Positions 1-11,835 are shown, counted from the first letter of the stretch. The stretch: DNA of 64,000 nt from Talinum fruticosum (GCA_021018815.1 JAITYX010000025.1:6820001-6884000); one strand, 5' to 3'. Made by a program: numbers and translations. Notes: generated by a model from the sequence alone, not told the origin.

Positions 1-740
1 GATCTTGCTTGGTAATGAAATGAAGGGACAAAAAGGTAAATGAATGAATCCAAGAGGGCCGGGAAATAGAAGAGGACAAAGGTCTCACTATTATACGAAT
101 TAAATAAGATACAAGAAAAAGGGGACAAGTCCTTATCAGAGTCATCAATAGCGAAGGACCCAAACAAAACAGGGAGGCTCCTAGCTATAGTATTATATTC
201 TATACATATCATGGCCAAAACAGCCTTAATGTCGAAAGGGGTCCTAAGAGAGAGAAACAAAACTAAGCTTAGCAGAGAGAGAGACAGAGAGGGAGAGAGA
301 GACTAGGGGTCAGGATCCCGGACAAAACGGGTTACAACTCATTGTCCGTTGGCTATGTGCCTATCACTCTTCTCTTTCTTTGCTTGTCTTGCCCTTTTCC
401 TCTTGTACTGCTGGGTCCAAGCGCTCTTCAGCGCGCATGTCATGTACTCTATGTTGATCTTTTTTCATGTCTTTTCTTTTCTTGCACTGACCCTTCATGG
501 AGGAATCATGGGTTTCCACTTCATAGTCTACAGTAAATTGAAATGGGCATATATATCTATATGTGCTAGTAACATTGGGCACAAGTACATTTTGACCATT
601 CCATTTCTCCCCCTTCATTGTTTGATAATGGTCCAGATAACGTTTAAAGTTGACCTCATTTCATGAGTATATTTTAATATTGTACCAATCCTATTATACC
701 GTATTTTCTTTTTGTTGTAAGGAGTTATAACTAATTATAC
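1..740. other. Unassigned left flank, no gene recognised
   Basis: I recognise no gene here. A GA-rich low-complexity run lies at about 270-303. One open frame on the plus strand (349-666) would encode 105 very hydrophobic residues, but it resembles no family I know and overlaps open frames in other frames, so I treat it as chance. The rest is ordinary AT-rich DNA. Confidence 0.3.
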
Positions 741-915
741 GGCACTGTTCGAACTTACATATAAAACGTACATAAATATAAACATAAATATAAGTGAACG
801 AAATGAACATAAACGAACATAAAAGAATATAAACGAATATAAAAGAGCGAGAAATGAACGTAAACGAATATAAATAAATTGTTAAAATAAAAAACGAACG
901 AAAATAAGAGAATTA
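741..915 (+). mobile_element. 10-bp-periodic MITE-like repeat, copy 1 (right end missing)
   Basis: It begins GGCACTGTTCGAACTTACAT and continues as degenerate 10-bp units of the type AACATAAACG. The central motif AAATTGTTAAA lies near 876. Four related copies lie at 59536-59812, 60766-60886, 61073-61351 and 63400-63659, in both orientations. The right terminus expected by comparison with the complete copy at 63400-63659 is absent. Open frames through it give a 10-residue periodic peptide and are artefacts. Confidence 0.6.
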
Positions 916-1079
916 TAACAAGTATGTATGTCTTTTTAATTACATGAAAGTTGCAAGATTGAATTTTCCTATTTGCAATTCTCCTCTTTATGGGGACACT
1001 TGACCTTATTCTTTTCAAAAAAATTATAAGGTTTATTCTTCTCATTTTTAAATAGTGATTTTAAACTAATAACTCTTTC

Positions 1080-1210
1080 CAATGTTATAAAGTTTTTTAT
1101 ATAAACTTAGTTATAACTATTTTCTATGGTTTCTTCTAACTACTTATAACTTGTTATACCTCTTTATAACTTTTTATAATTTTTTTATAACTTATAGTTA
1201 CTCGTACCTT
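1080..1210. repeat. Degenerate TTATAACTT-type short-period repeat
   Basis: The motif TTATAACTT and close variants recur irregularly. Similar degenerate short-period stretches of the same or opposite sense occur at 3360-3470, 5310-5440 and 15470-15590. They look like subterminal repeats of old DNA transposons, but I could not pair them into an element. Outside this block, 916-1727 is AT-rich DNA with nothing else recognisable. Confidence 0.35.
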
Positions 1211-1736
1211 TAAAAAGAAAAGACCTTTAACAATTTTCTTTTTCTACCTGACATTATAAATTTCAAGTTTGTTACTTCCTAAACTTCACATGAGACTCAA
1301 AGCAGTGATAGTATGCATGTTAAGAAAATGTCAGTTACCACATTCTTTTGATATATTTTTCTCAAGCTAAAGACCTTGACACGAGACTAAAGAGTTTATT
1401 GCAACTCCTACTCAGAACATCCTGAAGATTAGTTAGAAGTCGGCATAAGTATACGCGGTACCCAGATCACGTCTTAACCATATTAAGTCCAATTACTTTG
1501 ATAAAAAAATTCACATTTAAACTGAAATTAGCATCACTACTTTCTAAATGCATGTATGAAACAATTTTTACCTACACTATCTAAATTGTTAAATATTATT
1601 TTTGTAAAAAGTAGCCAGTTTACGGGTCATTTTCTTCAAATATGCTCTTCATAAATATATCTTATAACGTAACTTAATATAATTGAACATTAATATGAAA
1701 ATATACATTTATTGAAATATTTTATAATTTTTATTA

Positions 1737-1975
1737 GAAATTTTAGACAGTAATAATACGAACTTTAGGGTTATTGGCCAAAAATAATACTGAACTTTTT
1801 CTTAGCTATGAACATAATGAACTTGACACCATTTTTCAATATCGAACGCCACCGAGTTTTATGAACGGAGACTCGTCGAAAGGTGACGTGACGAGTGAAT
1901 TTGACAAGTGTCTGCTGGAGTCAAAGTTTAACTTTAAATTTATGAGAGTTAATTGCCAGATAAGCAAGGATTTTT
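1737..1975 (+). repeat. Left terminal inverted repeat of the Pack-MULE
   Basis: About 235 bp matching the reverse complement of 3015-3248 with scattered substitutions and small indels. It ends near a poly-T run at about 1971-1978, which is mirrored at the inner edge of the right arm. Confidence 0.85.
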
Positions 1976-2234
1976 TTTAAAAAAATTAAATCAAAAAGTT
2001 AGTTTAATAAAATTTAAATGCAATTAACCTCTTCCGCTCTTCAAATCATCTTGTCTTCATCTCCATCTATTTTCTGCCAACATCCTCATGGCTCTTCATC
2101 TCTCTTTCTCTCTCTTTGTATCTATGGCCTTGAAGATTGAAATTATCCCAGACAATTTAAATGCAATTAATCTCTTTCTCTTTTTCTCTCTTCATATCCT
2201 TGGATTAATGATTAGTGAAAGCTCGAAATTAGGA

Positions 2235-2707
2235 TTATATCTCAGGGGGTCTCGTACAAGTGGTTAGGCAAATCATTAATGGCGATTTTGCAGTCGGTGG
2301 AGAGAAGGTTCTGGACTGGGGAACGTCGTACCCCTCGAATCCGATGAAGTTTTTCTCGAATTTCGCAATTAGGTTTTCGTTCTCGTCGAGGAACACAGTG
2401 CGGCCGGCGTGGTTCAGGGGCCTCCAGAGAAGGGTTTCGTGATTGAGTCCGAAGACGAGGAAATTGCACGGTGAGGAGCAGCAGCGAGGGCGGGGAGCTC
2501 GGTGGGGGTCATTTTGAGGGTAGAGTTTGTGGAGGCCGCATTGTGGAGGAGGGCATGGGAGACGGAGGTGAAGAGATAGGGAGCAATGGAGGATGGGAGG
2601 GAACGGGAAGGTATAGGAGAGGAGCGGTCGAGGAGAGTGAGGGTGAAGGTGAAGAGAGAGAAGAGGGCGAGGAGCCATAGGCACACCTTCGGTGTTGTGA
2701 CCTTCAT
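2235..2707 (-). pseudogene. Captured fragment of a DUF579 (GXM/IRX15-type) xylan methyltransferase gene
   Basis: Read on the minus strand from 2707, the frame starts MKVTTPKVCLWLLALF, a hydrophobic N-terminal anchor as in Golgi type II proteins. After one frameshift near 2470 it continues PCNFLVFGLNHETLLW, then LNHAGRTVFLDENE and GFEGYDV. These match the conserved core of DUF579 proteins, which include glucuronoxylan 4-O-methyltransferases (GXM) and IRX15 and act in secondary-wall xylan synthesis in the Golgi. Only about the first half of a typical roughly 290-residue protein is present, and the reading is broken. The fragment sits between the Pack-MULE TIRs, so transduplication from a host gene is the likely origin. 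It is not expected to be functional. Confidence 0.75.
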
Positions 2708-3014
2708 TTGAGAAGAACATAGCTTGTGAATGACGCCCTTGTTTATGGGTTTGTTGATTGAGGAGAGAGAAGCACTACAAGGGGGTAAGTCAAAACGATT
2801 CTAGGTTGGTTTCAGGGGAGGGTTTTGGAGGATTTGGGAGCAGGGAGACGGAGAGGCACTGAGAGAGAGAGAGGAGGAGGAAAAGAATGAGGCTTAATTG
2901 TGTGGTCTAGGGATTGAGATGTCTGCAGGGAAGGGAAAGAGATGAAGAGCGGGGAGATTAATTGTACTTAAATTTCATTAAATAAGGTTTTTGATTCTAT
3001 TTTTTTATAAAAAA

Positions 3015-3248
3015 ACCCTTGCTTATTTGACAATTAAATCTCATAAATTTAAAGTCAAACTTTGACTCCATGATACACTTGTCAAATTCACTTGCCACGT
3101 CACCTTTTGACGAGTCTTCTCCCATAAAACTTGTTGGTGTTCTAATATTAAAAAATGGTGTCAAAGTTCGTTATGTTCATGGTTAAGAAAAAGTTCGTAT
3201 TATTTTTCGCCAATACCCCAAAGTTCGTGTTATTACCGTCCAAAACCG
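3015..3248 (-). repeat. Right terminal inverted repeat of the Pack-MULE
   Basis: This is the reverse-complement partner of 1737-1975 and ends at the base before the second TTTTTATTA copy. Confidence 0.85.
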
Positions 3249-3359
3249 TTTTTATTATTCTCATATATTTGACAAATAATTCACAAGTTGCTTTGATTTG
3301 AATGAATGTGCCAAGGAATGGTTATGACCTATTCGTTTTGGCATTTACAACATTGTTTA

Positions 3360-3470
3360 CAACAACTAACAAGTCGTAATAGTTCAGTAATAGCTAAACG
3401 CCGATCATAACAATTAGTAACAATTTATAACAGTTCTTAACCATAACAATTGCTAATCATAACATCATAT
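3360..3470. repeat. TAACAATTNGTAACA-type short repeats
   Basis: Degenerate repeats such as CATAACAATTAGTAACAATT recur here and, in the same orientation, at 5310-5440. They may be subterminal repeats of an old element covering 3.3-5.4 kb, but no termini were identified. Confidence 0.3.
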
Positions 3471-3475
3471 TTGAC

Positions 3476-3612
<137 letters not shown>

Positions 3613-3639
3613 GAGTTTTTGGATTAAAATAAACCGTAC

Positions 3640-4810
3640 TTTAGAGGTATTAGATGCTTATATACCAAATTATAAAGTTGTCTCATCATATATCATACTT
3701 TTGGGGATTTTTTGAACTAATGCCGATTTATGGGGTAGTAACTCGGTTGTTTTATGACTAGTCAAGTTGAGAAAAAGGAATTACCTGGCTACCCTTCACT
3801 AAATAAGTTATCCTTCCTCTTTTTAGTCATGATTCAAGCTTGACATGTGGGTCAACTCATGAGGGCGCATTTCAACCATTTTGCAGTTTGCTATTTAAGT
3901 TTTATTTAATTTTTAATCACTTTCCATATGGGTGGTTTAAAATGTAATCACTTTATTTTTCTACCCCGCCCGATGTAATTAATTTATCACTTTCTTTTAC
4001 CGCTTTCTTTATTTACCTTATTATTGTTTTATTTATCGCTTTACATCATGCTTTGATTGCTTTAATTTTTTGCCTTTTGCATGTTGGTTTCTTGCTTTCG
4101 TGACGTAATCTAGACTCACCTTTTTAATTAGTAGAGACCGTCTTTTCACTGGCGAGTGAGAAGCTTTCGTCTTCATTTTGTACCATTGCCCCCGAATATC
4201 GGATGATTGGTTTTAGACCGATGAAGTCCTTTTTCAAAACCTTTCATAAATTATGAATTTTTTCCTTTTCGAGTCATCCCTTCGGTAAATTCGAAATTAG
4301 GAAAGTGACTCGTGTTTATTTCGTTAGTTTTATTTCAAAACCGATCGGCGATTCCCCTTTTTAACCTTGTTTATCTACAAATTATATCTATTTTTTTTTT
4401 GCGATTTGGTTAAAAGTTCACAAAATTGATTGATCGCCTAAAGCCATCAAGTCGAAACCGCTTCGGCAGCTTGGGCCGGATGGATGGACAATAGCTCTAG
4501 ACCGATGAAGTCCTTTTTAACCTTGGCCCCAGTCGTTGTTTGGGCTTAGCTCTTGACCCGAAAATTATGGCTCGCCTTTGCGGCACTAACGTTTTTCATC
4601 TTTAGGGGTATGTCTAAGAAAACATCGCGGGAATTTTAAAATTAATTTCAAAAATAAAATAATTTCTAAAAATCTCCAATCACCTCTTCTTAAAAAAACC
4701 TCGTTCAAAAGCCTTATCATTCGTTTGATAAGCATATCTCGCATGAAGCCGACATTTGTGGAAAAACTCGGTGCTAGCGTTGGCTCCTACACCCCAAAGT
4801 ACGATTTATT
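3640..4810 (+). mobile_element. Probable LTR-derived fragment (Tat/Ogre-like style)
   Basis: There are no coding domains. The text resembles the U5 and leader parts of large plant LTRs: T/C-rich stretches (3900-4090), a TAATCTAGACTCACC motif near 4107, and GGTGCTAGCGTTGGCTCC near 4770 that could belong to a primer-site region. A 20-bp segment, AGACCGATGAAGTCCTTTTT, occurs twice (about 4216 and 4500). No termini or TSD were found, so the class is an inference. Confidence 0.3.

Positions 4811-4812
<2 letters not shown>

Positions 4813-4904
<92 letters not shown>
4813..4904. repeat. Mirror microsatellite (AAT)n to (ATT)n
   Basis: A run of AAT repeats switches at about 4849 to ATT repeats. The two halves are reverse complements and can form a long pure A/T hairpin. 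A short VV/VI-coding tail (GTCGTTGTCGTC) follows. Confidence 0.95.
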
Positions 4905-4905
<1 letters not shown>

Positions 4906-5309
4906 GTCGTTGTCGTCATAGTTATTGTTATTGTTGCGACAATTGTAGATTAGTATGAAAATATATACAAGTATTTATATTAAATAGATCACCATTATCA
5001 TGATATGAAATTGTTATGTAAATAGTTTTTTAAAAATATTTATCTAGAACGTACACATTACTTTACCCTAAAATATTAAAATTAATATTGTAATTTTTAG
5101 GGTTTTTGTTAAATTTTATAATTTCATTTTTTTAGGTTAGGTATTATTGGGAGGTGGTTTTTCCACAAAAGAAATCATACAAAAATAAAATACAATTCGC
5201 AACACAATATATAAATTTGTGACGTGAATAAAAATTAAATTGATTAGCGAAAAAATTCAAATATTCGTTACCGACAAATATTCGTTTTTGTAAAATATAC
5301 AATGAATAA

Positions 5310-5440
5310 TATGAGTAACAATATTTTCATAAATTCATAATTATTAGCTAACAACTAATCGTAACAATGTGTAACAGATTAACAACTTATCGTAATAGTT
5401 CGTAACAAATAACAACTAGCTTAAAAGTTAAAACAAACAT
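5310..5440. repeat. TAACAAC-type short repeats, second block
   Basis: Motifs such as AACAACTAATCGTAACAATG and TAATAGTTCGTAACAAATAA recur, in the same orientation as those at 3360-3470. The surrounding DNA from 4905 to 5540 is AT-rich with no gene. Confidence 0.35.
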
Positions 5441-5540
5441 GCCTAACGTGAAACGATACATGCTAAAAAGCATTTGCTAAACAAGCATACACATCTTTGT
5501 TAAGATGAAGAAAGAGTTTACAAGCCTTACAACTTAATGA

Positions 5541-6590
5541 CATGTTTGATTGGATGTAATCAAAGTGATAATGTAATCAAATTGGTTACAATTTTTTAAT
5601 ACAATCAAAATTGCATTGTAATCACAATTACTTTATACTTTTGCTAAACAATCATGATTATATCCATCCTTGTGATCGAATTTCAATACACTTGCAATAA
5701 TTATCTGCCCCCACCCTCTCTATTCCATATCATTTTTGTCTCTCCTCCTTCACAAGTACAAAACTCATCCATTTGAGAAGGAATTTGATTTTTCTTTCTT
5801 CTATCATCTTAATATATGATATGACATGTTGGTGGTTAAGGGAAAAATTCAACTTCAAGTTTGTATTTGAAATCTAACTATTCAATTAGAATAATAAATG
5901 AAGCTTAAATTTATATTTTGAGATCAAAATCCTTGCACTTGTTAACATTTATCTTTTATTCGACAAACATTTATCATCACTAAAATAATTCAGTTGATAT
6001 TTTTTATGAATAAAAAATTTAAAACTTGATTATGTGATAAAAGAGATTAAAAAGCTCAAATATAAATTTCATGTTTAAAATTTTGTCATTCATATAATAT
6101 TTATCTTCAATATGACAAACTTTTAACGCCACTAGAATAATCTAATTGATCTTTTTTCATAAAAAATTTAAAATTAGGTTATATGATAGAAAACATTAAA
6201 AAATATCAAATGTGATTTTGAATTAAAAATCTTTTATTTGGATAACATTTACTACGAAAAACATTTATTACCATTAGAATAATTTAGTTAATATTTTTTG
6301 CTACAAAAAAAGTTAGAACTTGATTATTTGATAGAAAATATTAAAAAGAAGCTCAAATTTTAATATTTAGCTCAAAATTTTATTTACATAATATTTATCT
6401 CCATTACGATAATTTAATTACTATTTTTTGTCGTTGAAATAATCCATCACCTTTCGATTGCATTACTCTTTCTATATAACCAAACATGATAATGTAATTA
6501 TTGTCGCATTATATTACACATTTAATTGCATTATATAGTTGATTACATTATACCCCTATTGCATTACATTTAATCAAATGCCACACAAGT
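5541..6590. mobile_element. AT-rich TIR element (MITE-like) with internal tandem repeats
   Basis: The left end reads ACATGTTTGATTGGATGTAA and the right end, reverse-complemented, reads GGCATTTGATTAAATGTAAT. Both continue into repeated GATTACATT/AATGTAATC motifs over about 90 bp. The flanks ACAACTTA and ACAAGTAT resemble each other, but I cannot prove a TSD. No transposase is present. The class is uncertain (hAT or PIF type). Confidence 0.55.
5890..6430. repeat. About 150-bp tandem repeat, 3-4 degenerate copies
   Basis: Each copy contains an (A)TAATATTTATCTTC-like motif, then a GACAAACATTTATCACCACTAGAATAATT-type segment (degenerate), then a run ending in TTAAAACTTGATTATNTGATA. Copies are centred near 5950, 6100, 6250 and 6400, inside the TIR element. 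Confidence 0.6.
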
Positions 6591-6609
6591 ATTTCAATAG
6601 TCAAGCTAT

Positions 6610-7130
6610 TAAATGTGGAGGAGTTCAGAGCCAAAGATTGGCGAAGAAGCCTAGATAGTAAAAAGGAGAGTTGTCTTCACAAGGATAATAGCTAGTTTGT
6701 CTTGGAGTAGAGAACATAGGCTAGAGGCCCTCAAGGAACGTTGTATTTTGAAGATGACAACTCAAGATTTTAAATGGTTATACTACAATGGCAAATTGGC
6801 TTCTCCAACAGTCTTTTATAAACACATGAGGTGTTTAGTAAGGTGGACTTCTCCCTCGGGCGACTTCATCAAATCAATTTCGACGACACATTTTTTTTTT
6901 TATGAGCATAGTAGCAGCTTATGTTAATAAAAAAAGCTTATGTTATACGTGATTGGAAATGAGGTCTCATACAAATAGGTACTTGATTCATGCACAAGGC
7001 ACGCATATTTGTGTCTCGAAGTTATGACCATGCAAGAAGGTATTAAAGCAACATTTGAGGCAAACTTCACATACATACAAGTTGGGAAAGACAAGAGAGA
7101 CCTTCTAGTGAGAGAAATCACCCTACTTTG
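6610..7130 (+). pseudogene. LINE RNase H-like (RVT_3) fragment
   Basis: The plus-strand reading has MTTQDFKWLYYNGKL, then LVRWTSPSGDFIK (about 6835-6876), which matches the entry of the plant L1-LINE C-terminal RNase H domain (usually VRWxPPxxGxIKxNFDGS). After a disruption it continues with EVMTMQEGIKATFEANFTYI (about 7010-7075), matching the helix and strand preceding the second catalytic acidic residue (usually VEGD; here QVGKDK). The first catalytic motif (FDGS) is lost in a poly-T insertion at about 6892-6902. It is a decayed fragment, distinct from the RNase H of the LINE ending at 12654. Confidence 0.55.
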
Positions 7131-8500
7131 AATCCACTAGGCCACCTCCATACTTCTCAAAGAACCAAAACCTCCTAATCCAAGTGCTTTTCCCTCCGAA
7201 TCCCCTTCCTTTACTTTCGGATTGGTGTTTTCTATTGGATTTGCAACAAGTCCTTTTAATATTCATTACCTCAAGCCCGTCTATGAACTTAGATTCCGGC
7301 TCAACTTTTGTTCTCGGTTTAGTTGTTCTTGTCTCTCTTGTCCCAGTTTTCATTGTTTTTCTCATAGATTTGTGTTTGTTTGGCTCAATTTGAGCCGTTT
7401 GCTTCTTGCACATGATGTTAAGAACTCGGATTCGGTTTCAAGTTTCATCGATTTACATGTTCTATGTGCTTTCTCCCTCGGATCCATAGTTTTGGTATCG
7501 ATATTACTATTCCTATGGTAATCTTCGTTGGGATTGCGATGTGGGTTGCCCATTTCAATAGTTCAACTACTAATTTTGAGTTTGGTAGGTTTAGATCTGA
7601 TTCATTATGGAGTAAGCTTTTAAGCTTTGCATCGCCTTGCTACATATCGCAGTCGAGAGCTGGTCATCGGAGACTTTTGGCGAAGAGAACTAACGATCTT
7701 CAATTTTTGATCGAAATCTTCTTCGGATCTGCAGCGAGTAGTGTCGAGGTTGCTATCCATCAATACTCATGGTCGAAATTTGTCAATCATCTATGCCTTT
7801 GCATTTACAAGATATGCGATACTCGGATAAGTTCACTCTTGCTTTTCCTTTACTTTCACTCGTTGTTTTTTATTTCTAATGAGTGGTCAACTGGCCAAAC
7901 CATATTTGGGGTAGGTTCGATGTTATTATAATTGAGATTGAATTGCATAGCATGCTTCTCACTTGTGATTTATTTGGAAGGCCCATCCCTTGTGTTATTC
8001 TCATGTTAGAGATGATTGACTTACTTCTTGATGGGTTTGTCTCGCATTCTAGGAAGGTTCCTTTTATGCTCGTATGTGGTTTAATTTGTTGTGTGAGTGC
8101 TTTGTTATTATTGGTCTTTGTTTCCCAGATCGAATTTTTTGCCCCGTACTCGTTTTGTTTCCGTTGGTTAGTTCACTTACTGATCTTGGGTCTTTATTGG
8201 GATCTCTCGGTTACCGGAAGGCTTTGGAGTGGAACGTCAATTATATCAATTACTTTGTGGTATTGTAACATGTGTGTTTGTTATGCCTTTATCCAGATTC
8301 ATTGATAATTCCCGAATCTCGGTTACTTCTTGATTTTTTGAATCATTGTGATGATTGTGGTTTTGCTAGTTGGAACTTGTTGGTTGGATGTTGGTTTAGG
8401 GAGGTCCGGATGCACTCCCCTTATGATATTTGTTCTCTGCTTCATCTCGCTGTGACTTGAGTAACGGGATGGTAATCCCCTTTGTCTCGTGTTACCCTCT
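7131..8500 (+). other. Unassigned; possibly LINE linker/ORF2 upstream region
   Basis: Several overlapping open frames run through this stretch on both strands (for example 7464-7931 and 7883-8305 on plus), but none matches a family I recognise. Their hydrophobic composition suggests reading noncoding or frame-shifted DNA. It lies immediately upstream of recognisable LINE endonuclease sequence, so part of it may be the degenerated ORF1 or linker of that LINE. No independent gene is supported. Confidence 0.3.
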
Positions 8501-8619
8501 TTGTGGAATGGAAGCCAAAAAGAGGAGTGTCTTGTAGCACTTATCGATTTAAGGCCTATATTGAAGGGATAAGTCTCTTGTGGGATATTGAGGATTTTTG
8601 TTCCATTCTATAGATCTTC

Positions 8620-9215
8620 ATGATTGATGATGAGCGAGTACAAGGAGTTCTATTCTAGAAATTTCTTCCGCCACTTTGGGATCGGAATTATAGTTAATAT
8701 TTTTACTATGGTGGCATTATTAGCTTTGAGGGTTACCCCTAGTTTGGGATGGAAGCCACGAAAGTCTGTTGTCGTGTCGATATGATCATACGGAAAGAAT
8801 GTATTGTAACCGGTATTTATGGTTCGGCCCAATCCATAGATAAGCCGATATTTTGGAATCGCCTTCATTAACTTAATTGTTTGATTAATCTTCCTTGGTG
8901 TATAATCGGTGACTTCAATGAGATGTAATGTTTAAATGAAAAAATAAGCGGAAATAAGTTGACACTTGGTAATGTCCAGAGATTGAGAAATTTTTGTCCG
9001 AAATTCGGGAGGAGAATATTTCTCCTATTGGTAGAATTTTCACATGGAAATTTTTTTGAAGGGTCATCTTATTTACGAAAGATTGGATAGAGCTATAACT
9101 CGAACTTATTGGAGGAATTTATATCCAAACAAGTATTGTGTCACATGGACCATTCTCATGTTCGGATCACAATTATATCCTGTTGAACACTAATCCGTAA
9201 ACTCATCGGTGTAAT
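8620..9215 (+). pseudogene. LINE APE-type endonuclease remnant
   Basis: The frame-shifted plus-strand reading contains ECIVTGIYGSAQS (about 8796-8835), PWCIIGDFNEM (about 8897-8930), LDRAITRTYWRNLYP (about 9085-9130) and GPFSCSDHNYILL (about 9148-9186). These correspond to the conserved VYG, PW-GDFN, LDR-W and SDH-P-L blocks of L1 endonucleases. The SDHN motif keeps the catalytic Asp-His pair. The enzyme nicks target DNA for target-primed reverse transcription. Stops (for example after NEM) and frameshifts make it inactive. Confidence 0.75.
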
Positions 9216-10620
9216 CATCGGAATTTTAGATTCCGGAACCATCGGTCTACCTATAATGAGATAAAAAATATTATGAAGCAGACAATGGAAAGAAAGTTCG
9301 CTTGGAACACTTATGTATAAAGTGGTTGGTAAACTCGAAAAAGTCAAAGCTAAGCTAAAACTATGGGCCACCAATACCGTGGTAATTACTCGCAAAAAGT
9401 TGAAAGGAATTCGTCATCTGCTACAAGAAGTGGAAGATAAATTATTAGCTAATCCCCGTAATATAAGGCTGATGCATTGGCATAATCAGTTCATTAAACA
9501 AAGAGAAAGGTTACTTTTGTTTAATTAGAAATACTCATGGAAAGTTCTATTGGAAAGAATGGTTGACTAAAGGTATTAGAAATTCCAAATTTTTTCACCA
9601 TTGTTGTGCCTTTAAAAAATAAAAAGGAATATCCTTAGACTTAAAGATGAATCGAGTGTTTGGATTAATGATAAGATAGATATCCAACAGAAATTTATGG
9701 AAGATTTTTCACAAAGGTTTAAATCCCAGCGAGGAGGTTATCGGTTGTCACTTACTTTAGACTTGCCAACCATTCTTTCTAATGAGGATAATAATCACCT
9801 TATCTTCCCAATTACTCCGTTTGAAATTAAGACTCGTTGTTTTTGAAATGAATCCAACTAAAGCTCTAAGACCGGATGGTTTTGGGGCAGGTTTCTTTCA
9901 ATAGCATTAGGACACCATTGGTAATGACATTACTTCCTGTATAATAGATTTTTTTCATCATGGAAAATTATTGAAAAAGGTTAACGATATCTTCATTGCA
10001 CCAATTCCGAAAGTTTCAAGTCCTTCTTTAACCTCTCGGTTCGGACCAATTAGCTTATATAATAGTATTTATAAGATTATTTCAAAGGTCATGGTTAATA
10101 GATTGAGACGAGGTTTTGTAAAGAATTGTTAGTCATTTTCGAGTGCTTTTGTGCCGGGTAGGGATATTCGTGATAATATCCTATTATCACATGAAATTAT
10201 TAACAAATTTAGCAATGATAAAGGAAAATAGGCTTATCTAGTGCTCAAGTTGGATATGGAAAAAGGCTAAGGACAGAATTGAATGAGATTTTGTTTTAAC
10301 TTGTCTTAAAGAATTAGGTTTCCATTAAGTTTGAATAAATTGGAAACGTGAATGTATAACTACGAGTTACATATTCAATTGTTATCAATGATGAATCTTG
10401 TGGTTTCTTTTACCCTTCGAGGGAGTTAGGTAAGGAGATCCGTTATCTCCTTATTTGTTTATTTTATGCATGGATGTTTTGGCATATAGATTACAACTTA
10501 CTACTTTGAAACCTAAATCGAGGATTGGTATTAAAATTAGTCCACAAGCACAGAAAATTCCTTGTCTACTATTTGTTGATGATAGTCTCCTTTTTTGTAA
10601 AGAAACTATGAGACGTGCTT
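9215..10620 (+). pseudogene. LINE reverse transcriptase remnant
   Basis: After a coiled, Lys-rich linker (KVKAKLKLWATN, about 9340) come typical non-LTR RT blocks in order: ALRPDGFGAGFF (about 9868), GPISLYNSIYKIISKVMVNR (about 10045-10105), SAFVPGRDIRDNILLSHEII (about 10142-10200), LVLKLDME (about 10240), GDPLSPYLFILCMDVLAYRL (about 10436-10497) and LLFVDDSLLFCK (about 10567-10602). The FVDD box keeps both catalytic Asp residues. Stops and frameshifts occur between most blocks. Confidence 0.85.
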
Positions 10621-11629
10621 GAAGCTATAGAACATTATGAATAATTTTTGCAACCAATCGGGACAACTTATTAATTTTTACAAGTCGACCCTAGTTTTCT
10701 CTAGGAATGCTAGCGACGTTTATCAAGAACTTTGTTTCTTTGGTCTTTAACATTCCCCATACTGATTCTCCGGGTAAGTATCTTGGATGTCCTGTTTTTA
10801 AAGGGAGACCTAATAGCTCCTTATTTGATGAAATTTTAAAAAGGCGGATTCTAAGCTACAAAATTGGAAAGCTAACTCGCTTTCTAAGGCAGGTAGAGTT
10901 GTACTTATTTAGTCTAATCTTGAGTCTCTTCCTGCGCATATTATGTAGAGCTTTAAGTTACCGAAGAGCACTACTAGCTCTCTTGACAAAATTAATCGGG
11001 AATTTTTGGAAAAATTCGAAGAGGTCAAAGGGCTATCGATGGTGGCATGGGATAAGATTTGTACTCCTAAAAAGTTGGGATGACTAGGCCTTAGGAAAAA
11101 TAAAGCGAGTTAATCATGCCTTTCTATGTAAACTTGTGTGGAAATATTTATTTGAGGAGCATAATTTTTGGGGAAAATCATGAGAGCCAAGTATCCTCTA
11201 ACCGAGGATTTCTTCGTGAGGAAAGTCAAGGCGGCAGACTCTTGGGCCTAGAAATGTTTGTTAAGAGAAAGGGAACTTTTCAAAAGGGTTTATGTTGGAC
11301 AATAGGTAATGGAAAGAAGGCGAAGTTTTAGTTGGATAATTGGTGTGGTAATTTTAGCTAGTTGGAATATCATGACAACAACCTTACGAGTATTCCTCTC
11401 TTGGATGCTACGGTTAGTGATTGCATCACCTCGGAGAAAGAATGGGATTTAGTATGCCTTAGTACTTTTCTTCCTAATGATATTTGTCAAGTTATTAAGA
11501 CTATTCCTCTCCTTTCTCATGAAATTGAGGACACTCGTCTATTAGGGTTTATCAAGCGGCGGAAAGTTTACGACTAAGTCCGCCACTTGGAATGCTCATA
11601 ATATTCCCACTAGTTCACCATCGTGGGGT

Positions 11630-11835
11630 TTTTCCTAGATTTGGAATGTGGATTTGATGCCTAAGTTGAAAACGTTTATGTGGCAAATTGGTCACAATAC
11701 TTTACCTACACGGGATAACCTCGACTAAAAAAGGATGAACATTGACAATATTTGTCCACTATGTTAGGGTCATTATGAGTCAATTGACCATCTTTTCTCA
11801 CGATGCACTTATGTCATGGATACTTGGATACAACT
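11630..11835 (+). pseudogene. LINE zf-RVT zinc-binding domain remnant
   Basis: The reading PKLKTFMWQIGHNTLPTRDN, then ICPLC, HYESIDHLFSRC and VMDTW, follows the zf-RVT pattern (C-x2-C, H-x-F-x2-C) that lies between RT and RNase H in plant L1 elements. One stop falls after CPLC. Confidence 0.75.

Larger units (their letters stand above)
1737..3248. mobile_element. Pack-MULE-like element with 9-bp target duplication
   Basis: Long terminal inverted repeats of about 230 bp bound this 1512-bp element. The left one starts GAAATTTTAGACAG and the right one, read inward, starts CGGTTTTGGACGG. Both continue with near-identical sequence including a CTTTAGGGTTATTGG-type motif and a shared (C/T)TCGT(C/A)AAAGGTGACGTG block. 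The 9-bp direct repeat TTTTTATTA flanks it at 1728-1736 and 3249-3257. Long TIRs plus a 9-bp TSD are typical of Mutator-like elements. There is no transposase inside; the interior holds a piece of a cellular gene on the minus strand, so this is a Pack-MULE. Confidence 0.85.

Noticed and set aside
755..1045. 96-residue hydrophobic open frame and similar ones at 59475-59855 and 63418-63669
   Set aside because: They are translations of the 10-bp repeat giving a periodic FVYVRL-like peptide; the DNA repeat explains them.
7464..8305. Overlapping 155- and 140-residue plus open frames
   Set aside because: They lack any recognisable domain, overlap in different frames, and lie next to decayed LINE sequence; not supported as genes.
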